From assembly GCF_023701945.1 (NCBI RefSeq), contig NZ_JABAEF010000030.1, positions 1 through 53,341 of the forward strand: a stretch of 53,341 nucleotides of DNA, read 5' to 3'. Positions 17,284-26,163 of this stretch are shown here, piece by piece. The translations under genes were made by a program, and so were the position numbers. This DNA is from Rhizobium sp. CG5. Lineage in GTDB: Bacteria > Pseudomonadota > Alphaproteobacteria > Rhizobiales > Rhizobiaceae. How positions within the stretch are numbered: position 1 is the first letter of the stretch; the number at the start of each line of letters is the position of its first letter. The notes beneath the pieces are model-generated. The model was not told the DNA's origin, did not search any database, and saw nothing but the letters and a program-made list of their open reading frames with translations.

Positions 17284-18254
17284 AGCTGGGCCCCCTGTTG
17301 CAGGTCGCGGCGGGCTTCATGCCGGGGCTTCAGCTTTTCCGCGATTCTCTGGCCGAGACCGATGAGGCCGCTAGGCGAATAGACCATCAGCACGATCACC
17401 ATGGCCGAGTAGATGATGAGGTAGTAGCCTTCGGTGAAGCGCAGCAGTTCGGGCAGCAGGATTACCACGGCAGCTCCGAGCATCGGTCCGAAGAAGAAAC
17501 CGGAGCCGCCGACCACCACCATCAGAAGAAGTTTCAGCGAATGGATAAGAGCGAAGCTGCCAGGCTCGATGAACTGCACCAGCGGAGCCTGAAGCGCGCC
17601 AGCCAATCCCCCGAAGGCGGAGCCGATGGCGAAGGCGAGCAGCGTCTGGCGGCGGATCTTGAGGCCGAGGCTTTCGGCCCGGATCGGGTTCTCGCGCAGC
17701 GCCTTGAAGGCGCGGCCCCAGGGCGAGCGCAGGATCCACCACATGGCGGAGGCCGCGATGAGGAAGCAGACCAGCGAGAAGTAGTAGAAGGCCATGTTGC
17801 TGTCGATGGAGAATCCGAAGAAGGACGGGCGCTCCATGCCGGAAAGGCCGAAGGAACCGCCGGTGATCTCCTCCTCGTTGCGTAGCACGAGGAACAGCAG
17901 CGTGTTGAAGGCGAGCGTCACGAAGGCGAGGAAGTGATGCTGCACGCGCAACGCCGGATAGCCGAGCACGAGGCCCACGGCGAAGCTTGCCGCAATCGAG
18001 ATGATCGCCGCAAGGCCCCAGTGGATGCCGGCAAGCGTCATCAGCGAGGTGATATAGGCGCCGATTCCCATGAAGGCCGCCTGCGCGAGGCTGACCTGGC
18101 CGGCATAGCCGAGCGTCAGGTTGAGTCCCATGGCGGCGATGGAGAACAAGAGCCACGAGCAGAGCGTGTAGACGATGTAGTTGCCCTGTCCGATGGGTGC
18201 GACGAGCAGCGCCGCGATGCCGAGGACGAGAAGGAGGGATTGAAGGCGGGTCAT
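17280..18254 (-). CDS. livM: ABC transporter permease LivM
   Basis: A 324-residue permease with about nine membrane segments. The family segments LNLTLGYAGQVSLAQAAFMG and the EAA-like loop RALRENPIRAESLG (seen here as FKALRENPIRAESLGLKI) are clear. The start at 18254 (MTRLQSLLLVLG) overlaps the livH stop by four bases. A much longer frame through the livH region is a shadow. The C-terminal tail after TM9 is long, charged and cytoplasmic. Confidence 0.9.
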   Translation of the reverse strand: MTRLQSLLLVLGIAALLVAPIGQGNYIVYTLCSWLLFSIAAMGLNLTLGYAGQVSLAQAAFMGIGAYITSLMTLAGIHWGLAAIISIAASFAVGLVLGYPALRVQHHFLAFVTLAFNTLLFLVLRNEEEITGGSFGLSGMERPSFFGFSIDSNMAFYYFSLVCFLIAASAMWWILRSPWGRAFKALRENPIRAESLGLKIRRQTLLAFAIGSAFGGLAGALQAPLVQFIEPGSFALIHSLKLLLMVVVGGSGFFFGPMLGAAVVILLPELLRFTEGYYLIIYSAMVIVLMVYSPSGLIGLGQRIAEKLKPRHEARRDLQQGAQL

Positions 18255-19129
18255 ACGGTTCTCCCTTCCGGGGTGCCGAGCAGGCCCTGCGGGCGCAGCA
18301 GGATGATGGCGATGAGCAGGATAAGCGGCATGGCCGAGCGGTATTCCGCCGAGATGTAGACGGCGGAGAAGTTGTCGATCACCCCGATCAGCAGGCCGCC
18401 GACCAGCGCGCCGCGGATCTGGTTGAAGCCGCCGACGATGGCCGCAATGAAGGCGACGAGGCCGAGCGTTTCGCCGTTGGAGAACTTGGCGAGATAGATG
18501 GGCGAGATCAGCACCGAGGCGATGGTGGCAAGCGTCGCATTGATGAGGAACGTATAGAGCACCATGCGCTTGACGTTGACCCCGAGGATCTGGGCAACCG
18601 CAGGGTTCTGGGCGCTCGCCTGCATACAGCGTCCGGTGCGGGTGCGGTTGAGAAAGAGCTGCAGGCCGCCAATCGCCAGCATGGAAACGACGAGGTTGCC
18701 TATGTCTTGAACGGAAACGCTGGCGCCCGCGACGTGATAGACAGTCTGCGGAAAGATCGCCGGGAAGGGCTGGGCAGTGGCGCCGTAGAATTCCTTGACG
18801 CTTTCCTTCATCAGAAGGCCGAGCGCGATGGTGGCGATGACCAGCGGCAAAGTGCCATGCGGCAGCATTGGTTCGACGATCAGCCGTTTGAAGGCAACAC
18901 CGAGGATCAGGAGCGAGAGCGCCAATGCCAGAAAGACCGAGGGCCACAGCGGCAGGCCGAAGATGGTCATGCCGACGAGCACAAAGAAGGCCGGCAGCAT
19001 GACGAATTCGCCCTGGGCGAAGTTGATGGTTTGCGATGCCTGCCATAGCAGCGTGAAACCAACCGCGGCGAGCGCATAGATGGAACCGGCGGCAAGGCCG
19101 GAGATAAGAATCTGGATAAGCTCGGCCAT
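18251..19129 (-). CDS. livH: ABC transporter permease LivH
   Basis: A 292-residue permease. It begins MAELIQILISGLAAGSIYAL and goes on with GFTLLWQASQTINFAQGEF, the LivH signature of the first helices. The cytoplasmic loop reads RCMQASAQNPAVAQILGVN. The start at 19129 is the family start. It is separated from the binding-protein gene by 92 bp with a hairpin and overlaps livM. Confidence 0.92.
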   Translation of the reverse strand: MAELIQILISGLAAGSIYALAAVGFTLLWQASQTINFAQGEFVMLPAFFVLVGMTIFGLPLWPSVFLALALSLLILGVAFKRLIVEPMLPHGTLPLVIATIALGLLMKESVKEFYGATAQPFPAIFPQTVYHVAGASVSVQDIGNLVVSMLAIGGLQLFLNRTRTGRCMQASAQNPAVAQILGVNVKRMVLYTFLINATLATIASVLISPIYLAKFSNGETLGLVAFIAAIVGGFNQIRGALVGGLLIGVIDNFSAVYISAEYRSAMPLILLIAIILLRPQGLLGTPEGRTV

Positions 19130-19180
19130 GGGTTCGTCCTCAAGGGCTGGTGGTCGGCTTTGTGAAAGCTTTGGATCAGA

Positions 19181-19202
19181 GCCGGCGGCACAGGCCGCCG
19201 GC
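19181..19202 (-). terminator. intercistronic hairpin after binding-protein gene
   Basis: GCCGGCGG and its complement form an 8-bp GC-rich stem with a 6-base loop, in the 92-bp gap between the solute-binding-protein gene and livH. No T-tract follows on the minus strand. It is more likely an mRNA-stabilising or attenuating hairpin, which would give excess binding protein over permease, than a full terminator. Confidence 0.45.
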
Positions 19203-19221
19203 AGGGGTTCAATCACCCGGC

Positions 19222-20352
19222 TCAGTTCGGGGGCAGGATGGCGTCGACCACCTGCTTGCCGTTCTCGACCTTCACGATGAAGCTCTCGCGGGACATTTCG
19301 CCGGTCTCATCCCAGCTCACGTCCATGAGAACGCCGGGATATTCGGAGGTCTTCAGTGTCAGGCCATGCAGCTTTTCGGCTATGGCCTTGCTATCAGGGC
19401 TTCCGACCATCTCGGTGACGTATTTGAGCGTCCAGGCGGCCGTGTAGCCCTTGATGGCGTTGTGGTCCGGCGTGTACTTGAACTTGGTCTTGAAGCGTTC
19501 GACCATTTCCGTCAGCGCCGGAATGTCGGCATCGGGCGTCAGGCCGACATGGCCCATGGCGCCGTTGGCAGCATCGCCGGCAAGCTCGATCACCTTGTGG
19601 CCGATCAGCGTGGTCTCGCCGACCAGCGGCTTGTCGAGACCCTGCTTGCGGGCCTCGCGCAGGAAGCGGGCGCTTTCCTCCTCGGTATAATAGACGAAAA
19701 AGGCTTCGGCACCGGACGTCTTCAGCTTCAGGACGTCGGCGGAGAAATCGGCCTGTGCCTGTTCGGAAGGGACATCGACGACGATCTCAAGGCCGGCTTT
19801 CTGGGCTTCGTCGATGAAGGCCTGATGGCCGCCCTTGCCGAATTCGGTATTCGCCCAGGCCACGCCGACCTTCTTCACGCCCATCTTCTCGACCATGTAT
19901 TTGACGAGTTTTGGCACGCCCTTCTGGGAACCGAAAGCGGTGCGGAAGATGTAGGGATTGCCCTTGGCGGTGATCGAGGGCGCTTCCGAGCCGGTAAACT
20001 GCGGAATGCCATACTGCTTGGCGACCATCATGTTCACCACGGTCGACGAGGAGAACACCGTGCCGGTGATGGCATAGATGCCGTCGTCAATCGCCTTCTG
20101 CACCATGGCGCGTGAAACCTGCGGATCGGTCTGGCTGTCATATTCGAGAACGCTGACCGGCTCCTTGAGAATGCCGCCCGCGGCATTGATCTCTTCGAAG
20201 CCCATCTCCACGCCGTCGCGGAAGTTGGTGCCGGCGGCAGCGCCCGGTCCGGACAGTTCCACGATCGAACCGATCTTCAGTTCGGCCAACGCCGGTGCGG
20301 TAGTGCAGGCCACCAGAATTGCGGCTGTAGAAAGCAGTTTCCTGATCATCAT
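19222..20352 (-). CDS. Liv-type periplasmic substrate-binding protein
   Basis: A 376-residue type I periplasmic binding protein. The signal peptide is MMIRKLLSTAAILVACTTAPALA, with cleavage likely before ELKIGS. The mature protein has the Leu/Ile/Val-binding layout (GSIVELSGPGAAAGTNFRDG; INAAGGI; YDSQTDPQ). The start at 20352 follows GGGAGGAAT. Many relatives bind aromatic or cyclic acids (HbaE, RPA-type) rather than amino acids; the surrounding genes favour such a ligand here. It lies upstream of livHMGF in the same operon. Confidence 0.9.
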   Translation of the reverse strand: MMIRKLLSTAAILVACTTAPALAELKIGSIVELSGPGAAAGTNFRDGVEMGFEEINAAGGILKEPVSVLEYDSQTDPQVSRAMVQKAIDDGIYAITGTVFSSSTVVNMMVAKQYGIPQFTGSEAPSITAKGNPYIFRTAFGSQKGVPKLVKYMVEKMGVKKVGVAWANTEFGKGGHQAFIDEAQKAGLEIVVDVPSEQAQADFSADVLKLKTSGAEAFFVYYTEEESARFLREARKQGLDKPLVGETTLIGHKVIELAGDAANGAMGHVGLTPDADIPALTEMVERFKTKFKYTPDHNAIKGYTAAWTLKYVTEMVGSPDSKAIAEKLHGLTLKTSEYPGVLMDVSWDETGEMSRESFIVKVENGKQVVDAILPPN

Positions 20353-20500
20353 ATTCCTCCCGTGAATGATCGTGTCAAATCCGATAGCGGTCCTCATGAC
20401 GGCTTCTCGGAACGCGGTCGCCCCGAACTCCTCCCGGCGCGCGCGCGATTTCTCTCAATCCCTGTCCACCGATGCGATCTCCGCATCGGCAGTTGATCCG

Positions 20501-21313
20501 TCATGCTTCGATCGAGCGCACGCCCATCAGCAGCTCGGCAAGCAGGGTGGCCTGCGCGTCGAACATTCCCGATCCCGGCATGGTGCCGCATCCAACAGCC
20601 CTTGCGGCGGCAATCAGCGGCGGCACGGCAGGGCGCGTCACCACATCGGCAACGAACTGCCCCGATGTCAGAAATTCTGTCTGGACGGGCAGGAGGTCGC
20701 CCTCGCGCATGCCGAGCGGCGTTGCATTGGCGACCAGCGCAAAGCCGCGCGGGTCCGTGCTGCCGGCGCGGGCCTTGCCCGGAAAGGCTTCGTTCAGCCG
20801 GGCAAGAAGCGCATCACGCTTTGCCGCGTCGATATCGTGGAGCGCAAGTTCGGAGGCGCCGCGCGCGAGGATTTCGTAGGCGATGGCGGAACCCGCCCCG
20901 CCTGCGCCGACCAGCAGCGCCGGCTTGCCGGAAACGTCGAAACCTTCCGCCGCGATGCCATCCAGGTAGCCATGGCCGTCAGTCGCGTCGCCGATCCACT
21001 CGTTGCCGTCGCGGATCATGATGTTGACCGCACCCGAGGCCCTGGCGCGGGCCGAAACGCGGGCGCAGAAGGCAAGGCAGGCGACCTTGTGGGGAACGGT
21101 GACGATGATGCCATCGACATTGCGCATGGCATTCGCCTGCGTTAGCCAGCCCGGCAGGTCCTTCGGCAGGATATCGATCGGCACGACCATGCCGTTGAAA
21201 CCCTTGTCCGCCATGATCCCGCTCAAGGATGTGGGCGATTTTACCTGTCCGATCGGATGGCCGACGATCGGAAAGATCCGGGTCTCTCCGTCGACCTTCA
21301 ACTGCTGCGTCAT
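20501..21313 (-). CDS. AroE-like (shikimate/quinate dehydrogenase family) oxidoreductase
   Basis: A 270-residue member of the shikimate dehydrogenase family. The catalytic Lys (TVPHK) and Asp (DATDGHG) are present, and the NAD(P) site reads GAGGAGSA. The N-terminal substrate motif, normally PIxHSxSP, reads PIGQVKSP. The first of the two carboxylate-binding serines is therefore replaced by Val, which argues against a plain biosynthetic AroE. It sits between the epimerase-fold gene and the binding-protein gene of a catabolic operon. The role is probably oxidation of a shikimate- or quinate-like hydroxy acid; the exact substrate is not known. Confidence 0.82.
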   Translation of the reverse strand: MTQQLKVDGETRIFPIVGHPIGQVKSPTSLSGIMADKGFNGMVVPIDILPKDLPGWLTQANAMRNVDGIIVTVPHKVACLAFCARVSARARASGAVNIMIRDGNEWIGDATDGHGYLDGIAAEGFDVSGKPALLVGAGGAGSAIAYEILARGASELALHDIDAAKRDALLARLNEAFPGKARAGSTDPRGFALVANATPLGMREGDLLPVQTEFLTSGQFVADVVTRPAVPPLIAAARAVGCGTMPGSGMFDAQATLLAELLMGVRSIEA

Positions 21314-21422
21314 GCTTTCCTCCCAAGGCGCGGGCCAACGCTCGCCCGGCCGCTTCGATTGTAGACAGAACCACGGTCCCCACTAACGGGAAATGGATGA
21401 TGGGGCTGAAACATTGGACTAT

Positions 21423-22307
21423 TCATTGAACGGCACTTGCTGCGAGCTCGGCCAGCGTCTGCGCAATGCCCGCAGAAATTCCCGTCGAGGGCTGCGCGCC
21501 GAGAAAGGCCGGCACCGGATCGGAGGCCAGATCGGCGGGAATGCGCAGCGGCTTGCCGCTGACGGCAATGCCGTTCCAGCCGGTCTGGCGAGCGAGCTCG
21601 CTGACGAAATCTCCCATCTCGGCGGTATCGCCTGCCATGGTCAGAACGGTCGCGCCCCTCAACTGCCCGGTCATGGCCGCCGTCAGCATGCGCGCCACGT
21701 CATCCACATGGACGAAGCCGACGCGGCCGGAAAAGCCGATTTCCGCTGGTTTTCCGGCCACCGAAGCGGCAATCGCAATCGAGGGGCCGGCGGCGATCCC
21801 GGCGCTGATGCCGGGGCCGTAAACGATATAGGGGCGCAGTCCGAGGCTCGGTACGCCGTAATCAAGATGCCAGGCCCGCGCCACGCCCTCGATGGCGAGC
21901 TTGGTGGCGCCATAGACCGTCATCGGTCGCGGATGAACCGCGTCCCCAGGGCCGAAGACACCCGCCGTGCTGAGATAGGCGATCGGCAGCCGGGCCGCTT
22001 TCGCCGCCTCGAAGACATTGATGCTGCCGATCAGGTTGACCCGCGTGGCGAGCGCCGGATCGCGGGCGCAATCGACCGTCATCAGGCCGACGAGATGGAC
22101 GATACCGTTGCATTGCTTCGCCGCTGTGCAAACGGCAGTTGCATCGGTGATGTCGCCGAAGACGATCTCGACATTGGCGGCGAGCGGCAGAAGCTCGGGG
22201 CGTGGCACCAGGTCGAAGATCCGCACCTGATGGCCGGCATTCAGCAACGCTGCGACCGTCCGGAGACCGACGAAGCCAGCGCCGCCGGTGACGAGGATCC
22301 GGCTCAT
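21423..22307 (-). CDS. NAD-dependent epimerase/dehydratase family protein
   Basis: A 294-residue extended SDR. The NAD motif is VTGGAGFVG, followed by GIVHLVGL, YLSTAGVFGPGD, and the catalytic YGATK. It is shorter than sugar-nucleotide epimerases and resembles members acting on small alcohols or acids. The ATG overlaps the stop of the flavoprotein gene upstream by four bases, so it is the second gene of the eight-gene minus-strand operon that ends in livF. Confidence 0.85.
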   Translation of the reverse strand: MSRILVTGGAGFVGLRTVAALLNAGHQVRIFDLVPRPELLPLAANVEIVFGDITDATAVCTAAKQCNGIVHLVGLMTVDCARDPALATRVNLIGSINVFEAAKAARLPIAYLSTAGVFGPGDAVHPRPMTVYGATKLAIEGVARAWHLDYGVPSLGLRPYIVYGPGISAGIAAGPSIAIAASVAGKPAEIGFSGRVGFVHVDDVARMLTAAMTGQLRGATVLTMAGDTAEMGDFVSELARQTGWNGIAVSGKPLRIPADLASDPVPAFLGAQPSTGISAGIAQTLAELAASAVQ

Positions 22308-24034
22308 GCCGCCTCTCCCCGGCGGGTCACCGCCGCCCGCTGAGCCGCATGGCGGGCCGCGATGGCGCCGAAGACGATGGCCGGGCCGATGGTGATGCCG
22401 GGTCCGGGATAGACGCCGCCCATGATCGACTGGAGATCGTTGCCGCAGGCATAGAGCCCTTCGATGACGGAACCGTCCTCCCGAAGAAGACGGGCGTTCT
22501 CGTCGCCCACCAGACCCATCGCCGAGCCGATATCACCCGGCCACAGCTTTACGGCATAATAGGGTGCGGTCCCAAGCGCGCCGAGCGTCGGGTTTGGCCC
22601 GTGGGCCGGGTCGCCGTTCGCCTTTTCATAGATGGTCGTGCCGCGGGCGAAATCGGCGTCGATACCGGTCTTCGCATAGGTGTTCATGCGGGCGACGCTG
22701 TCCTTCAGGCCGTTCGCATCGATGTCGAGCTTGCGGGCCAGTTCGTCCAGCGTCGCGCCTTCCGTCAGGTAGCCGTCGGCGAGGTAGGGCTTGATGTTGG
22801 CGCCGCCCGGCCGGATCATGCCCATGCCGTAGGTCTTCAGCGCCCTCGCATCAGCGATCAGATAGGTCGGCACATGGCTGCCGTCGCTGTTGGTCGCATA
22901 CATGGCCGAGACGAACTGGTGGTAGCTGATGCTTTCGTTGACGAAGCGCCGCCCGTCACGCCCGACCGAAATGATGCCCGGCTTGGACCGGTCGAAGACG
23001 AAGTGCGGGAAGACGGCCATGGAGCCATCCGGTCGACGGCGGTGCGACACCGGCGCCCAGAAGCAGGGCTGCGCCGAGGTGGTTCCGTGGTGAGCGCCAG
23101 CTGCAAAAGCGAGATCGTGCAGCGCGCCGGTATGGCCGGGTGCGGACGGACTGAATTCCGGCGCGGGATGTGGCAGCTTTTCTGTCCGCATCTTCGCATG
23201 CCGCGAAAAACCGCCGGATGCGAGCACGACGCCGCCCGTCACCGCGACCCGTTTATCGATGCCCTTCTGGCGCAGCATGACACCCGTCACACCATGCTTG
23301 TCCGTGGCGAATGCCGTCGTTTCCGTTTCGGTCAGGACGTCGACGCCGAGCTTGTTTGCGGTCAGCAGCATCCGACCGATCAGGGCATTGCCCATCAGAA
23401 GGCGGGGATCGCGGCCATGGCGCATCCTGCCGAGATAGTAGCGACCGATCAGCCGCGCCGAATAGGCCGCGGATTTTAGCGACCTGCCCATCTTCATCAG
23501 GTGAGCGATGTCGTCGCGATCGATCATCATGCCGCCGAGAATGGTGAATTCGGGGATCGGCGGGCGGATAAGCGCCAGATCGGCCCCCAGTTTGCCGGCG
23601 TCGAAAGGCGTGGGCTCCAACGCCCGGCCGAACGAGGTGGAGCCCTCCAGTTCATAGAGATAGTCCGGATGGAAGGGGCGAGGGCGAAAATGCACGTCCG
23701 TCCTGTTCTCCAGCGTTTCCACGACCTCCGGCCCAGCCGCAAGAAATGCTTCCCTGAGTGCCTTCGGGCTGCGGTTTCCGACCGCGCGGTCGAGAAAACC
23801 GGAGACCTTCTCGCGGCTGTCATCGGCGCCGATAGCGTGCGAATGGCGGGTGAGCGGTATCCATGTGGTCGCGGCGGAAAAGGCCGACGTTCCGCCCAGG
23901 AATTCCGTCCGCTCGACCAGCAGGACGCGCATGCCCTCAAGCGCTGCAAAGACAGCGGCGGACATGCCGCCGGCACCGGCGCCGAGCACGACAACATCAT
24001 AGGTCTGCCCGACCTCAGCCAACGCTTTTCGCAT
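22304..24034 (-). CDS. KstD-like FAD-dependent dehydrogenase (2)
   Basis: A 576-residue paralogue of the flavoproteins at 12466 and 26164. The FAD site is VVVLGAGAGGMSAA, then RTEFLGGTSAFSAATTWIP. The C-terminal GLYACGNDLQSIMGG is followed by VYPGPGITIGPAIVFG, with the Tyr and Gly (+4) of the KstD ketone site. The start at 24034 (MRKALAEVGQ) follows GGGAGGAG. It is first in a long operon (flavoprotein, epimerase, AroE-like, binding protein, LivHMGF) and is divergent from the Gfo/Idh/MocA gene. The predicted reaction is dehydrogenation of a ring ketone. Confidence 0.85.
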   Translation of the reverse strand: MRKALAEVGQTYDVVVLGAGAGGMSAAVFAALEGMRVLLVERTEFLGGTSAFSAATTWIPLTRHSHAIGADDSREKVSGFLDRAVGNRSPKALREAFLAAGPEVVETLENRTDVHFRPRPFHPDYLYELEGSTSFGRALEPTPFDAGKLGADLALIRPPIPEFTILGGMMIDRDDIAHLMKMGRSLKSAAYSARLIGRYYLGRMRHGRDPRLLMGNALIGRMLLTANKLGVDVLTETETTAFATDKHGVTGVMLRQKGIDKRVAVTGGVVLASGGFSRHAKMRTEKLPHPAPEFSPSAPGHTGALHDLAFAAGAHHGTTSAQPCFWAPVSHRRRPDGSMAVFPHFVFDRSKPGIISVGRDGRRFVNESISYHQFVSAMYATNSDGSHVPTYLIADARALKTYGMGMIRPGGANIKPYLADGYLTEGATLDELARKLDIDANGLKDSVARMNTYAKTGIDADFARGTTIYEKANGDPAHGPNPTLGALGTAPYYAVKLWPGDIGSAMGLVGDENARLLREDGSVIEGLYACGNDLQSIMGGVYPGPGITIGPAIVFGAIAARHAAQRAAVTRRGEAA

Positions 24035-24095
24035 GCGGTTCTCCTCCCCGAGTCCCAAACAAGTGCCGTTCTGGATCTGACAATTGCAAAAAGTG

Positions 24096-24131
24096 GAAAA
24101 TGATTCAAGAATAAAATATAGTTCCATTTTC
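24096..24131. promoter_or_regulatory. possible IclR operator in divergent promoter region
   Basis: GAAAATG at 24096-24102 and CATTTTC at 24125-24131 form an inverted repeat across an AT-rich spacer. It lies in the 139-bp gap between the start of flavoprotein 2 and the Gfo/Idh/MocA gene. An IclR regulator is encoded in the adjacent operon, and IclR sites are often of the TGGAAA/TTTCCA type. Based on position and symmetry only. Confidence 0.3.
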
Positions 24132-24173
24132 TTTTTCTGTCTGCTATTCGTCAAAGCAGGATCGGGAGAGCAC

Positions 24174-25271
24174 ATGCCGCATATCATCGACATCGCCATC
24201 ATCGGCGCAGGCGCCATCGGTCGCACACACATCGCTACGCTGGCGCGTATGCCGGGGTTTCGCCTGTCTGCGATCGTCGATCCGATGCCGTCGGGCGCAA
24301 GCCTGGGAACCTCGCTTGGCCTGCCGGTTTTTCCGAATACGGCGACCCTGATTGATTCGGGAGTGGCTAAGGCTGCGATCGTCGCAACGCCCAACGAGAC
24401 TCATCTTCCGGTGTCCGAAGCGCTGCTGCGGGCCAAAATTCCTGTGCTTCTGGAAAAGCCCGTGGCGGATAGCCTTGCCTCCGCCATTCGCCTGATTGCG
24501 GTTGCCGGAGAAACTGGCGTTCCCCTGCTCGTCGGCCATCATCGGCGGCATAATCCGATTATCCGCAAGGCGCGTGAGGCGATCCGGGCGGGCAGACTCG
24601 GCGATCTCGTCATGGCGACGGTCACCTGTTCACTGGCGAAACCTGCCTCCTATTTCGAGGCGGCATGGCGCCGCACACCCGGTGCTGGCGGACCGCTTCT
24701 CATCAATCTCGTTCACGAAATCGACCTTCTCCGGCACTTTTTCGGCGAAATTTCCACGGTTCAGGCCATTGCCAGCAACAGGCACCGGGGATTTGGCGTG
24801 GAGGACACGGCAGCGGTCTGCCTGACCTTCGCCGGCGGCGGACTTGCGACGCTCTGCATCTCGGATGCGGCGACGGGCCCCTGGGCCTGGGACCTGACGG
24901 CCGGCGAAAACATGGTGCGTTTTCCGGCCCATCCCGTGACCGCACACCATTATGCCGGCAGCCGCGCCGGCCTTTCCCTGCCGGACCTGACGCTTTGGGA
25001 GCCGGAAGGCGAACCGGATTGGACGAAAAAGCTGCGCCCCACGACGCTCGCCGTCGAACCCGCCGATCCCTATGAAGCCCAGCTTGCCCATTTCGCCCAT
25101 CTGATCCGCGAGGGCGGCGCGCCGCTCGTCTCGGTGCGAGATGCGACGGCAAACCTCATCGTGCTCGATGCGATCGTCAGGGCGGCGGAAACCGGACACG
25201 CGGTTTCGGTTGACCTTGCGCCTCTGGATGGCATTAGTGGAACCGTATTCAACAACGGAAGCGGTCCATGA
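24174..25271 (+). CDS. Gfo/Idh/MocA family oxidoreductase
   Basis: A 365-residue NAD(P)-dependent oxidoreductase. The N-terminal Rossmann motif is IIGAGAIGRTH, and the EKPVADS segment carries the conserved Lys. The C-terminal domain has the GGPLLINLVHEIDLLRHFFG stretch with the usual Asp/His. The start at 24174 follows GGGAGAG. It is first in the five-gene plus-strand operon (this gene, iclR-type, flavoprotein 3, NIPSNAP 2, TIM barrel); the next gene overlaps it by four bases. It may oxidise a cyclic polyol or hydroxy acid. Confidence 0.87.
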   Translation: MPHIIDIAIIGAGAIGRTHIATLARMPGFRLSAIVDPMPSGASLGTSLGLPVFPNTATLIDSGVAKAAIVATPNETHLPVSEALLRAKIPVLLEKPVADSLASAIRLIAVAGETGVPLLVGHHRRHNPIIRKAREAIRAGRLGDLVMATVTCSLAKPASYFEAAWRRTPGAGGPLLINLVHEIDLLRHFFGEISTVQAIASNRHRGFGVEDTAAVCLTFAGGGLATLCISDAATGPWAWDLTAGENMVRFPAHPVTAHHYAGSRAGLSLPDLTLWEPEGEPDWTKKLRPTTLAVEPADPYEAQLAHFAHLIREGGAPLVSVRDATANLIVLDAIVRAAETGHAVSVDLAPLDGISGTVFNNGSGP

Positions 25272-26104
25272 GCAGCGTCCTCGAAAAATCCCTCGCCATC
25301 ATCGAGCTCCTTGTAGATCACCCGACCGGGTTGCCCGTCTCGGCCATAGCATCGGCAATCGACCAGCCCGTCAGCGGCGTGCATCGCACACTGCAGGAAC
25401 TGGGGCGGCTCGGCTATGTACGGCAGGTGCAGGCGCAGGGCGACTACGCCCTGACGATCAAGCTGCCAGCCATGGGGCTCGGTTTCCTCGGCCGCGCCGG
25501 CATCACCGATATCGCGCAGCCGATTCTGGATGTACTGGCGGCACGCTCGGGCGAATTGATCCGCCTTTCGGTCATCGATGGCGACCGGCTGATCTGGGTG
25601 GCCGTGGCGCAAGGCGCGACCCGCGGCCTGCGCTACGATCCGGGGCAGGAACAGGGCGTGGTCGTACACTTGGCCAGTTCCTCGGGCGGCAAGGCATGGC
25701 TCTCGACGATGAGCGATGAGGAGGCGCTTTCGCGGGTGGCCGCGCAAGGCCTGTTGCGACAGGCGGAAGGCACCGGGCCGAATGCGCCGCGCAGCCTGAC
25801 GCTGCTTCTCGAACAATTGGCGGAAGCCCGCGCTCGCGGCTACGCCACGGCGGTCGACAGCTACATCGCGGGCATGGCCGCGATGGCGGTGCCTGTCCGC
25901 TACCACTCGAACGGCCCTGTTCTCGGGTGTCTTTCCATCGCCGGCCCGGCGGTGCGCATGACGGCCGAGCGCATGGCGGAACTGGCTCCGACGCTACAGG
26001 CATCGGTGGCAGAACTGGGAGAGGCGGCCGCTGGGTCGCAGTATTTTCAAGCAATCGTGAAGGCCGTGGAACCGGCTCCCACGACGGATCGCAAGACCGC
26101 GTAA
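25268..26104 (+). CDS. IclR family regulator
   Basis: A 278-residue regulator with an N-terminal winged HTH (SVLEKSLAIIELLVDHPTGL; SGVHRTLQELGRLGYV) and a C-terminal IclR effector domain (RLSVIDGDRLIWVAVAQG; AMAVPVRYHSNGPVLGCLSIAGP). It is embedded in the operon between the Gfo/Idh/MocA and flavoprotein 3 genes. IclR proteins commonly control catabolism of aromatic and hydroaromatic acids (PcaR, PobR, QuiR types), which fits an autoregulated catabolic switch here. Confidence 0.92.
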   Translation: MSSVLEKSLAIIELLVDHPTGLPVSAIASAIDQPVSGVHRTLQELGRLGYVRQVQAQGDYALTIKLPAMGLGFLGRAGITDIAQPILDVLAARSGELIRLSVIDGDRLIWVAVAQGATRGLRYDPGQEQGVVVHLASSSGGKAWLSTMSDEEALSRVAAQGLLRQAEGTGPNAPRSLTLLLEQLAEARARGYATAVDSYIAGMAAMAVPVRYHSNGPVLGCLSIAGPAVRMTAERMAELAPTLQASVAELGEAAAGSQYFQAIVKAVEPAPTTDRKTA

Positions 26105-26163
26105 GCGTTCTGCCGTTCCATCGCAGGGATGTCCCTTCGCCGCGTGCCCTTGAGCGGGGATGA

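Noticed and set aside
19222..20352. Simple leucine/isoleucine/valine transporter
   Set aside because: The family match is real, but the binding protein is embedded in an operon of cyclic-ketone enzymes; an amino acid ligand cannot be assumed.
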